Positions 1 through 11,900 of a stretch of 64,000 nt of DNA are shown here, piece after piece. A program made the position numbers and the translations under genes. Under the pieces are notes generated by a model. That model was not told where the DNA came from. It saw only the letters and a program-made list of their open reading frames with translations, and ran no database searches. Origin of the DNA: Psoroptes ovis (lineage: Eukaryota; Arthropoda; Arachnida; Sarcoptiformes; Psoroptidae); the NCBI GenBank assembly GCA_002943765.1, contig PQWQ01000003.1, positions 4,524,729 through 4,588,728 of the forward strand, in the 5' to 3' direction. Position 1 is the first letter of the stretch. Every line of letters begins with the position of its first letter.

Positions 1-422
1 ACTCAATCGAATTATTTTGATTCGGAATGAAAGAAGCGCAAATCTTATACAAAATTTCTCACTATTTTTATTGCTACTACCATTTTAAAAAACGTAGCTA
101 TTTTGATTATTTATGTCAATTTTTCCAACTGCTAGCGGTACATAATATAATAATGTTGCAGTGAAAGTAACTAATCTCACTTGTGGTAGTAGTGGTCAAC
201 AAATGTTATACAAAAAAAAGTGTTATGATCACGAGACACTCATAATGTGTCAATCCTCCCGCCGCTGCCTTCAAACGATGCTAGCGACATAAACATTGTT
301 ATTAGTCATTCAAATTCAAAATTTGTGGCGGTAAATTCAAAAATTCAAATTATAATATTTTATTGAATACATTCAAAGGTCAATAAATACAATGATTATA
401 GTTTTCGAATCACAATTTTGTA
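1..422. other. 3' flank of the JMY-like gene, no gene seen
   Basis: No open frame here looks coding on either strand. The only recognisable signal is a polyadenylation hexamer for the minus-strand gene that ends at 423. A short GC-richer patch lies around 255-292, but I cannot assign it. Confidence 0.5.
358..363 (-). terminator. Polyadenylation signal of JMY-like gene
   Basis: The minus strand reads AATAAA about 60 bases past the stop codon of the gene ending at 423. It is placed by motif and distance only. Confidence 0.45.
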
Positions 423-2748
423 TTAATCTGCAAATGAATCACCGTCAGAGTCATCTTCAGACATGCTTGTGTCATCGTCAACAGCTTGCCTAATCTGTTT
501 CATAGTTGATTTTAATATATTTTCAAACTGATTAGATCCTTGGAAATCTTTCGTCTTGGAATCTTCTTGTCGATCTTTGATTGAGCGAAGTTTTTGTCTT
601 ATTTGAAGAATTTCATCCAAACGAATTGTGGCTTGAGAATTAGAATCGGACTTTGGCTTAATGTCAGATTTAGAAGACTTTTGTAAAACTAAAGGTTTTA
701 GACTCAAATCAAATGACGGAGGCGGAGGTGGTGGTGGTGGCGGCGGCGGCATAGGTGCTGCAGAAGATGGACAGGATTCAGACTCAATAGGACTTGGGAT
801 GACCGGTGGCGGTGGAGATGATGATGGACAGGGTGATGGATTAGAATTGATTGATGACATAGACAGAGATGGTTCAAATGCTTTAGGAATGGTTGATTTG
901 CATGCGATCATTCGAACAGAATCATCGATACAATCATGAAATTCATCATCAGACTCTGAATATTTGCCATCAATTTTTCGTTGTTGTTCATTCAATAATT
1001 GTTTCATACGATAACGTTTCAATCGCAAATAGGTTTCACGTTGAAATTTTTTCATTTTATTCATGGCATTTTGATTATCACAAGTTTTCGTTGGTTCATC
1101 ATCAACAACAGGTCTATTTGATTTGAATTTTTTCAATTCTAAACGTAATTTAGCTTGTTTTTGAGCGTTTAGTGCCATTTTTCTCTTAATTACATTGATT
1201 TCGGATTGAATCAATTCATTTTGTTGTGATATTTGTTCATCAATCAGATGAAATTCGTCGGATGATTGCACGGTATCAAAGAAATCGATTGATTTGCCGC
1301 AATTCATTCGATCATTATTTGAAAGTAATGCGGCCAAATCTAGACGTAATAATGATTGACGTTGAACAAGTATTTCTAAATTTAATTCAATAATTTGTTG
1401 TTTATTCGAATTGATTGAATATTCATTCGTTTTCAATGATAATTTACGACAATTAAGGTGTTCGATTTTTTTCAAAAACATTTGCCGTCGTAATTTTTCG
1501 AGACGAATACTGGCACCACTTTGTTCGATTGCATTTCGGCCATAACGTTTTTGATCGGTCGTGGCTCTTGCAATTTGGCTTGATAATATGGCAACCAAGC
1601 GACCAAAATAATCGACATATAATTGTTGTATTGCACTCGTGGATGATAATAGAAATTCATTATATTCTCGGCGATCATTAATTGATTTTTCTTTCAGTTT
1701 TGGTCCTAAATATTTACATTCAATAATTGAATCTAATTGTTCCAGTCGTTGTGATGATAATTCTCTCATACGTAAAAATGGTCTCAATTGCATCAAATAT
1801 AATTCATCTAATGCCTGAAATATTCTGTCAACGATCTGATCTTCAATTTTGTATAATTCATTGATTGATAAGAGGTTCGATGCTTGTTTCCTTAGTGCAA
1901 TGATTGATTTCAATTCTTGTTGTAATTGTTCGACAAAATTTTCATGACTTTGCAATCGTAATTGTTGACAATTTTCTTCGAAATCTTCAAATGTTTTACG
2001 CTCGAATAATAGTGGACGTAATATTTCAATTCCACATTGTTCAACAATTGTTTCAAGATAGTTTTTAATGGCCATTTCTAGCCGTATCACATCTTCATTG
2101 GATGTTGTCCATCTATTTTGAAGAGATTTCATTAATAAAACATCAAAGATATTGATTTATTAATGTGAATATACCCGAATAAATATCGAATATAATAATA
2201 TGTTGAGTGATTGTCCATGGAAAATTGTTCCAATAATCGTTTGATTGGTTCGAATTGATTTTTTGCTTGAAATTTGGCTGATACCAGGCAAAGATCATTA
2301 TTCAGCTCGATCAATTCATCTGGACTGAGAAAAAAGGCACATTGAAAATTAACAATGTTTGGAATTTTACAAGAAAATGTTACCTCAGACAAACGGCCAT
2401 ACAATTACTTTGAATATCGATCGATGTGCAGCTATGACCAACGAATGTTATGGCAATCAAATTGTCCAAACGATTATAAGCGACAAGAAATTGATTCGTT
2501 CTCATATTTGATGGTATCATTGGTTTTCGTCGACGTTTATTAGGTTTGTACCCAGGTCTCAGGTCATTATCATTGATTGAAGTTGAGTTTTCAATATTTT
2601 TGAATAAATTCTCTTTGAATGCAATCCATTCATCCATTGAATCATCATCATCATCATCATCATGATTATCTTCAAAGGTATTCAAGGGTTTGACTAGTGA
2701 ATTGCTGTCACTTGTAAACATGTGGACATTTTCATTTATTCGTAACAT
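423..2748 (-). CDS. JMY: JMY/WHAMM-type actin nucleation-promoting factor
   Basis: Three exons (2748-2384, 2324-2175, 2112-423) are joined by 59 and 62 bp introns with GT-AG ends and matching phase, giving about 734 residues. The N-terminus (DEWIAFKENLF, then NQFLVAYNRLDNLIAITFVG) resembles the start of JMY/WHAMM. A long helical, coiled-coil-like region (about 170-560) follows. After it come a serine/proline-rich stretch, an 11-proline run at about 627-637 that should bind profilin, one WH2-like actin-binding motif (LDEILQIRQKLRSI, about 669-685), and a connector plus acidic tail (about 701-734). Such proteins activate Arp2/3 at membranes, on microtubules or in the nucleus. Two oddities: I see a single WH2 where JMY has several, and the last residues are SFAD where an acidic tail normally carries tryptophan. 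The start at 2748 is the first ATG of the N-terminal exon; an upstream exon is not excluded. WHAMM rather than JMY remains possible. Confidence 0.72.
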
Positions 2749-2904
2749 CTTTGGATCTTGGATTGATGAGTCACCGATGCATAATTATTGTGATATATTT
2801 GGATATACGCGTATAAACGACGCAATCAAATTATCAATGAAAATTATCATATGATACACACAAGTGTCGACATCTATTGTTGAAAATTTTAAACTCAGAA
2901 AAAA

Positions 2905-2910
2905 TTTATT
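2905..2910 (-). terminator. Polyadenylation signal of galectin 1
   Basis: AATAAA on the minus strand, about 85 bases beyond the galectin stop codon at 2995. Motif and distance only. Confidence 0.4.
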
Positions 2911-2994
2911 GGAAAATTTAAATTTTGAAAATTTTAAATTTTTGATTAAAACGGTCATTGGAAAGGTTTTTCATATATGAAAATCTCATTTTTT

Positions 2995-4059
2995 TTACAC
3001 AGGTTGTAAGCGTATTTCACTCAAATCAGCACTACCATAAACTTGTATGCAATCGATTGCTTGCCATGAAATACGATGACGATACATGAAACCAAAATGA
3101 CCATTGATTCGAACGCTAATACAATCCGGTCGAATCGAAATCATCAAAAAGAATCCTTGTCCTGGATTAAATTCAAAAGGGCCATTCAAATCGGTTTCCT
3201 CTTCACCCCATTCACCATCGATCATAGTGTTACGAACAATTTGTTGTTGCATTGCCCGAATACTCATATGAAACGGGATGTTACGAAATTCAGATTCACT
3301 GCACAATGTGCCTTGTTCACTTGCAGCTAAATTTATGGCAAAATATTCATTGAATGGATAGCGTACAGTTCCGGTCATGGCGATGTCATAAGGTCGCTCT
3401 CCAAGTTCAGGATGATACTCGAAATGCGGCATCATGGGCATCATAATAAAACGTGGCTGTATGCCCATAATCATTTCGAATTTTACACGATCAATACGAA
3501 GCCGGCCATTGATATGCATACGATTAGCGTTATACGTGCTGTAACGATGTCGGAAAATGCACAGAAATTCATCATTAACTTTCACCACGAATTGTTCCGA
3601 TTCAACATCGAATGTAAGACAAAATTGTGAATCAGGACGGAAAGGAAAGGGTCGTTCATACGGGCGTATTTCTTGATCCCATTCACCTTGATAACAAGAA
3701 TTCATAACAATGAAACCGCTACCATTTTCAAAACGTGGATTAAAATGGAAAATGATTTCATTAGCCGAATGAATGTCATAACCATTGAAAAAATCTACAC
3801 GAAATGCTTCGGTGCCGCCATATTCAATGCCTGGTTCACAGCGACCAAGAATGGTAATTCTAGAACCGGGTTCCAAACTTTTATCTCCATCAAGCGGTAT
3901 ATATGCTGGTAATGACTGTGAATAGAACAAGATTTGTATCAATAGTTCAAATCAAGCTTTGAATCAAAACCAGAAACTTACCGGATAAAAAATTACATTG
4001 AAATTTGATGGTGCATACATTTCGGATGGTGCTGTCGGTATATTCAACGGTGGATACAT
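2995..4059 (-). CDS. Tandem-repeat galectin with two CRDs (galectin 1)
   Basis: Two exons (4059-3982 and 3915-2995) are joined in phase 0 across a 66 bp intron, giving 332 residues. There is no signal peptide, as usual for galectins, which leave the cell by a non-classical route and bind beta-galactosides. CRD1 keeps the whole sugar-binding signature: His83, Asn85 and Arg87 in HFNPR, Asn98 in VMN, Trp105, Glu108 and Arg110. CRD2 (about 200-332) has the galectin fold pattern, but its HxNxR is HMSIR (Asn replaced by Ser, about 242-246) and the W..E.R triad ends in Thr. It probably binds a different ligand or none. The second galectin, at 6406-7526, shares this gene structure, including the position and phase of the first intron, so the two are tandem duplicates. 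Confidence 0.85.
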
Positions 4060-4231
4060 TCGAAATGGATTTTAAAAATTAAAAATGGAATTCTTCTTGA
4101 TCAATCTATAATCTTTTATACCTATTAGATCCTTGGTAGCAATAATGATTAAGCAAACAAACAAATAAATACACCCATCTACAAAGCATATACAAATGCA
4201 ACAGTCAAATAATGTCTATCGTCATAGCGAT

Positions 4232-4239
4232 TATCGATA
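4232..4239. promoter_or_regulatory. DRE-like palindrome TATCGATA
   Basis: This perfect 8-base palindrome lies about 175 bases upstream of the galectin 1 start codon. In Drosophila the same core is the DREF-bound DNA replication-related element of housekeeping promoters. Its use here is inferred from sequence alone. Confidence 0.2.
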
Positions 4240-5180
4240 TAAGATACGCCAATCATTTGGTTTTCATTTGGTTAACACAATCAACATAATCTCAAGTATC
4301 GTATTGATATGATTTGTAGCCTCTTTTTCCGTTTTAATTTTAACCAATGAAAAGAGGTTATAAAGAAGGATGCGGAGAATTTTTTTTTTGAAAAAATTTG
4401 AAAATTAGCGCCATCTATCGGAGCGAAGAAAAAGCTAGCCTCATAAAAAATTTTTACCTTGAATTTTCTAGTTCATTTAAATAGATAAATGGTACACATT
4501 TGAGATTTAATGAGATTAATTTCATTTTGTGTAATTTTAATTAAAAATTCATTTAAATAATGAGATGTTCAAAGTTAGGTCATCAAACTGTATTTTGTAA
4601 AAGGGGAGAAAACCTACAAAATGAATCATCGAAAACCAATTAAGAAAAAACCCTTACCCCTTACCGAATCATTCGAAAAGCAAGAATTACACCTGTTTTA
4701 GCAGCAAGCAACAAGAGGAGGGAGTAAAAGTATAGTCAATAACAAATGGTCAAACAAAAACTTGTCATTTCGGTTCAAAGGTAAGTTCAAAGCCTAATAC
4801 CTATTAAAACGATCTAAGATTTTTTTTCATTTAACTAGTTTTTTTGACTATCAATGCTTGTTGTGAAATTCTTCGAAAGATAATGTGAGAATTGCACGAT
4901 GAACCACCACCACCATTGAAGTAAAATGTCTTGAAATTTCTTCGTTTTTCTCATCTCATCTTGAAGAAATATCCTTGATTCGAAAATATCTATTTGCGTG
5001 ATAATATTGTAGCAATTTAATGGGGCTGGCTCGCCATTATTAGCTGAGGCTATTGTTGTTGTATTCATTATGCATTGAATTTTACAACAACATTCGCAGC
5101 ATACGAACACTCGTCGAGCAAGCTGTTAGTCATTATTAGTTGAATGAGTTCTTCCACATTTATTTTCAATAATGATAAAT

Positions 5181-5304
5181 ACAAAGTTTTAAGTTTTAAT
5201 TCGTAGTTTTAAAGTTAATTTTCGTAATTTTGAATCGGAATTTTATATGGTAAAATTACGAAATTAAATTTTAAAATTACGAATTAAAACTTTAAATTAT
5301 GTAA
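5181..5304. repeat. Palindromic MITE, family 2 (copy a)
   Basis: A long imperfect inverted repeat: AAGTTTTAATTCGTAGTTTT on the left and its complement on the right, around a short core. Five more copies occur at 15521, 27864, 29329, 41165 and 48473. The best-preserved ends read TACAGGGTTT...AAACCCTGTA, suggesting a non-autonomous Tc1/mariner-type element with TA target sites. Confidence 0.7.
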
Positions 5305-5953
5305 TAATAATCAATGCATAGCTTGCTTGGCATTTTATTGTTATTATTATTTTCCACTTTAAATATCATTGCCATTAGTAACGAATGCACAGACTATTCA
5401 ATTGAACGAACGACGACAACAAATTCAAATTAATTAAGTGACATTTTTTCTGTTTTGTTCAAAAGAATTTCATCAAATTAAATCGAATCGTTCGAAATGT
5501 CAAATGATTATGTTTGAAACATCAATAATCTTTGATTATTTAAATTTAGTTTTGATTAATTTCTCAAATCAATCCCGAAGGTAAGTCAAATTGATTTTGA
5601 TTAGTGTTTACCCGATTCATTTTTCACGCATGGACAAATTATTCCCCTGAAAAAAATTATTAGCCCTTCAAGCCATTAAACCATTCAATGTGGCATTTTT
5701 TTTATCGAAAAAAATTACATGTTCAAAGAACTAAATATTACAAACAACACGCTACCCACACGTGTGTGGTGGCGGTGGTGGTGATCGGGCTCGTCGTCGT
5801 AGATCAATGGCTTCATGATCTGTCCAAATATCCATTTGTTTACATTTTTTTGAGTTCGAATCTTATAATTAATCCTTTATCTTTTGATATTTTGTTGAAT
5901 AGATTATGAGATGAAATGACTGGTAAAAAACGATAATTAAATCAACATTAAAA

Positions 5954-8900
5954 ATGAAATCCAAAATCAATGAAAATCATTCAATTATCATGATTCGAAA
6001 TCAAAATATAACGACGTATAATGCAACAACAATCAATGATCATCGTAAACATATTCGTAGACGATCAAATCAATCGTCATCGATTAATAAATCATTTAAA
6101 TTCAGCAAATTTTCATCACATTCAATCAGCTGTTCATCATTATCATTATTATCATTATCACTAGTATTTAGTCTACTAACAATTGTTAATTCAGGTATGT
6201 TTATTTCATTCAATGATATTTGTATTTGTATTATTATTATTATCTGTGTGATATCATCATTCAAAATGTATATGATTTATTGTACCATTGTCATCGCAAA
6301 CAATTCGAAGAAACATTTTCAAAAGTTTTTGATCATTATTTGGGCCAAAACAGTTATATTTGAGAATTATATTCGCGAAAACAAATGGAATACAATTATC
6401 TTGAATTAAAAGCGAACGTGTTCCAATCGTACACTGCCAGTAATGCGAATAGCATCAATCAAATGCGGTGGTTGTCGATGACGATATTCAAATGATGATT
6501 GTCCATTAATGGCCACTGTTGCACCATTATAATCTACACGAATAATCATATCGAAACGACTTCCCGGTAATAGACTGAATGGTGAATTCAGATATTTTTC
6601 TTCGGTTCCCCAAACACCATTGGTCATTGTGTTACGAACAATTTCACCTTTCCATGGCCGTATACTGAAATGTATTGGTATTTTGTTCAAGCCATTCCCG
6701 TTGTAATAACGATTACCTTCACTATTGGCTAAATCTATTTGAAAATATTCATTTGGATTGGTGTGGATAATGCCGGCAATAAATATATCATATGGTTGTC
6801 TTGAAAGTTTTTTATCAAAATGATAGAATGGTACACTGGGATAGCTAATTTGTATCGGAGCCGATGCATAACTGCGCGATGGTCGACTACGAATCGATGG
6901 ACCATATGAATAGCCTTTACACTCGAATCGTACGGAATCGATAGTCAATCTACCATTTATATGCATACGTTCTTTGAAGTTAAAGAATTATTTAAGATTG
7001 ATTAATTTATTCAAATTATGAACCGACTTACTTGCATTACGATAATCATATCGATGTTTAAATTCACAAATATATTGATCATCAACCGATACACGAAAAC
7101 AATCATTTTCTATGCGAAATTCAATTCGAAATGTTTGACCCGAGCAGAATGGAAATCGATAACCATGTTCAACATGTTGTTCCCAATAACCATTACGAAA
7201 TGAATTCATAGCAATCGTACCATGATTTGGACCATTAAAACGTGGATTAAAATGAAACAGAATATTTCTTGTCGGTGCTAAATGTTCACATTGACCATCA
7301 AATTGACCACCAAAAAATCTATTTGAAATGAATCAATACGACCATAATGTATATCCGAATTACAGCGGCCATTAATGAATATACGTGTTCCAGGATTCAA
7401 GGTGCCTTCAGTGATGGCTATACAAGCTGGAACTATCTACAAAAATCGAATAAGAAGAAAATGAAATGTCAAATATTCAATTGAACAATCAATACTAAAT
7501 ACCGGATTATGTATCATCGAATACATTATTTCAACATTAGTCAACTTTCAATTTGAGCAAAAGACAAAATGGGTGTAAAGCAACAATCGATTTAGATTGA
7601 TATTTGGATAATAAATGAAATAATTTAGAAAAATATTTGACATTGATATCAACATTTGTTTTGAAAGTTTTATAATGATTTAATAATATATTGTCATGAC
7701 AATCTGTTGATTGTATTAGGTTGTCCCATAAGTTCTTACCATTTTTTAAATTTTTTTTCATTCGAAAAACGACAAGAACTTGTGGGACAACCTAATCAAA
7801 CAATTGTAAAACAAATACTTTGAATTTGACTTTTTTGACGATTAGATTTAAATTCTATAATTCCTTTTGATTGCGATGATTAATTTAATTTTTTTATATC
7901 ATTTTAAATAGCCATTAATCCACCACGTGATTTATCTGTTCAAGTACAAAATGGAAAATTAGTATTATTGGATTGGAATCCACCATCGGAAGGACGTTTT
8001 AATTCATTTAAAATAACAATCGAACCGCTATCGATACAAGATGATAGTGGGATACGTACGATTATGGTCGCTTTACATGATTCAACACCTGTACCGATTC
8101 GTGATTTAACACCTGGAGCATCATATTTAGTACGATTGCATACTGTTTATCGTAATGAAGAATCTAGAGAATATTTGCAAGCAAATTTTACGACGAATCC
8201 AGCACCATTACCTGAACCGAAAATTTGGTTTCGTAATGAAACAACATTATTGATTAAATTAGCCAATCCATCCGAGGCTATATTTGATCATTATCGTGTT
8301 ACAATTACTCCTGATGATGCTTATGAATCGATAAAAATTATTGAACGTCCTGATATTGGTCATAGACCATCAGTCGCATTCCATGGATTGAAAGCAGGCA
8401 AAAGTTATAATATTTCGGTTCAAGCGCAAAGTTTAGACCGATGGAGTGAGCCAACAGTAGGCACATTCACTACGATGCCATTTGCACCTGGTCATGGTGA
8501 TGAATTTGAAGATTATTCTTCGTATCCTCATTTTTCATCGCCATCCATATCAACGATACAACATTCACCACCGGCATTTACCAATGCTGGTCCACCAGAA
8601 AAACTAACCATTCAAGATGGACGTGATGCAGAAATACAATGCGAAGCAACTGGATCTCCGTTTCCATCGGTCGAATGGTGGTTTCAATCTTCCAAAAGTC
8701 AATCAAAACGTCGTATCGATTTGGAATCGAAACGTAAATATGATAGTAATGCACATGGATCATTGATCATTACACAAGTTGAAAAATCAGATGAAGGAAT
8801 GTATAGCTGCATCAGGAGAAATAATTTAGGAACGATCAATGGTACAACACGATTGACTGTCATAATTCGAACTCAAATCGATCAGCCACCGGTCGATAGT

Positions 8901-11900
8901 AAAGTAATACTCAGTTCAACAGCTGAACTACAATGTCGTGTACGACATGATCCTAGTGTTGCAGTCAAAGTGTATTGGACATTTCAAAAACGTAATCTGA
9001 CTGCACTTAGCTCTTCTCGTATTAAAATCGCTGCAGATAACACGCTGCGTATTGAACAAGTACGCAATACAGATGTTGGCCTGTATACATGTCGTGTCGA
9101 ATCCGATGGTGGTAATGATAAACGATCGGCAAGACTTGATGTTATTGAGCTGCCGCATCCACCGATCAATGTGAATGCTACACTTAATGTAAATGGTGGT
9201 TTAGTGAATGTATCATGGACACCTCCATTCGACGGGAATTCTCCGATTATCAAATATGTTGTACAGATGCGAACGATTGCTCATCAAAATCAATTAATTC
9301 ATTCTGATCAATCCGAAACGACCAGTCTGCAGCAACCTTCGACCGATGATGAATTAGTTTATGGCGTTAATACATGGACAACAGCTTCGATGAATATATC
9401 ATCATCTCAAAATTTTGTTCTAATCACAAATCTTCGTCCGGCTACTACTTATCAATTTCGTGTATCGGCAGTTAATTCAGTTGGCGAAGGTCAGCCAAGT
9501 GCTCCAACAAATCCTCCGATTACGCTACCGGCACAACCACCGAATGCAAGTCCGATCGGTGTGGTCGGTGCACCTAGATCATCCACAGCGATAACTATTC
9601 AATGGCAGCAACCACCACCAGAATCTCATAATGGACATTTATTAGGTTATATTGTTCGCTATAAACTGGCCGGGTATGCAGAGCACACACCATGGTATAC
9701 TTATAATGTCACCAATGCTGCCCAGATGTCTTGTTTGCTTGAAGATTTGATTGTTTGGCAAAATTATCAAATACAAGTGGCTGCATACAATGAAATGGGT
9801 GTCGGTCATTTCAGTCCGAGCATATTTGTTCGTACCAAAGAAGGTAGACCAGCTGCTCAAGTTCGATCATTACAAGCTGAAGCGATTAATTCCACTGCCA
9901 TAAGTGTTCAATGGTTCCCACCTGATCCTCAACTAATCAATGGTATTAATCAAGGCTATAAAGTACAAGCTTGGATTTCGAAGAATTTCACCAACACTCC
10001 CACCAGCACTATTATTGCCGATGGTATCGAAAATGATAGATCGATATCATCGCCATCTTCGTTAGAATTGAATACATATTCGTATTCGATTGCAGAACAA
10101 CCTGCCCGAGAAATAACTGTACCACCATCACCATTTCAACAAGATGGACAACAATCGGCTATCATTGATGAGCTAGAGCCATACACTACTTACGAAGTTA
10201 CAGTACTTTGTTTCACTAGTGCTGGCGATGGACCACGATTTGAACCACCGCCTGTGGTCACCACCGAACAAGATTTACCGCAAGAAGTTGGTTTTCTTAA
10301 ATTTCGTGATATACTCGATAAAAGTGTTCGTGTAATATGGTCACGCCCGAAAAAAGTGAATGGAAAATTAACTGGTTATACATTACGCTATTATACGGTT
10401 GGTCATGAACGAACCACTGCTGTTATCAAAAATATGACTGCTGAAGATAATCAAACTACCATCATGAATTTAACACCGCAAACAGCATATACATTCGAAA
10501 TAAATGCATGGACAGAAGTTGGTGCTGGACCAATCATCAGTTCAACGATTCAAAGTTCTGTGCCGCCTGTTCTGCCGATTGCGCCAACACATTTAGCCAT
10601 CTCAAACATTCAGCCCTTTTCGGTAGTATTGCAATTTACGCCCGGATTCAATGGAAACGCATCAATCACTAAATGGATTGTTGAAGGTCAACTCTATAAA
10701 CTGCGTAATGCTGGCAACTGGTCATTGATCTATGAATCGACCAATCACACACAAGATGATGCCATTACTGTGCACAATCTTCGTCCATACACCGAATATC
10801 GTCTTCGTTTAATCCCTGTCAATGTAGTTGGTCCAGCACGTAAACCATCAGCACCTTCGCCTCCATTTCAAACATTACAGGCACTGCCACATGGTCCACC
10901 ATCTAATGTAACCGTTCGAACCGTATCAGCTACTGCATTGAGAGTTCGATGGACTCCGCTGCCTCCTGAATCATGGCATGGTCATCCACGTGGTTATAAT
11001 ATTACTTGGCGTCAATTAACAAATGATGGTTCACCAGTCGCCGGTGAACCTTTACATTGGCATATTTTGACTGATTATCATTCGCATTCGTATTTGATAA
11101 CATCATTAAACGAATACACAAACTATGGAATTCAAGTGTTTGCATTGAATGATCTTGGCACTTCACACGGTAGTCAATATCACATACAACGTACTAATGA
11201 AGCAACACCAAGTTCAGGTCCACATTCGGTTCATGTGAGATCAACATCATCGACCACCATTGTTGTCGATTGGGATGATATTGCCGAATCTGATCGTAAT
11301 GGTATTGTTCAAGGTTTCAAAGTACGTTATGCTGCACTAAGAAATGGTGGCACTGATGTTCAATTCAAATTAATTGAAAACAATTCATCACGTACAACCA
11401 CTTTGACTGAATTGAAAAAATATACTCGATATCAAATCAGTGTATGTGCTTTTACTCATGTTGGTGATGGCGTCTATTCATCACCGGTGACAGCTGAAAC
11501 ATTTCAAGATGTACCTGGACCACCATCGAATGTAACGTTTCCAGATGTTACCCTAACCACAGCTCGTATTAAATGGGATGTACCAGAAGAGCCAAATGGT
11601 GAAATTCTTGCCTATAAAATATCTTATCGTCTTAATGATGATCAATATTATCATCAAGCACCGATCACACGTGAATTTCAATCCACCGATCGTACATATC
11701 GATTTTTAGATTTAAATCCTGAAACATATTATATTTTTGAAGTGACTGCTAAAACAATCGAAGGCTGGGGTCAAGCAGCTAAAGCATTGGTTTATATGAC
11801 CAACACTAGAGAACTTCCATCACCACCATCACAACCTTTGATAAGTGTATCACAAATAAGTTCGCGGCAAGTAACGATTAGTTGGACTCCTGGCCGAGAT

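Larger units (their letters stand above)
4060..5953. other. Intergenic region between divergent galectin 1 and sidekick
   Basis: Both genes should start in this 1.9 kb. It contains one copy of the second palindromic MITE family (5181-5304), a DRE-like TATCGATA at 4232-4239 and a GCGCCATCTATCGG string near 4409. The open frames seen (for example around 4835-5110 and 5688-5909) are short and of AT-rich chance composition. Confidence 0.5.
6195..7911 (+). other. Sidekick intron 1 with a nested gene
   Basis: The donor G|GTATGT follows the signal-peptide exon, and the acceptor AAATAG precedes CCATTAATCC; the split codon gives Ala. The intron is 1.7 kb, while the other sidekick introns are about 60 bp. 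It holds the whole galectin 2 gene in reverse (6406-7526) and one palindromic MITE (7716-7795). Confidence 0.75.

Noticed and set aside
661..939. Plus-strand frame with a long glycine run
   Set aside because: It is the complement of the proline run in the JMY-like gene, which has the coherent domain order and introns.
2132..2404. Separate short minus-strand protein starting in the JMY intron
   Set aside because: Its useful part (2324-2175) is the middle exon of the JMY-like gene; the rest is intron read-through.
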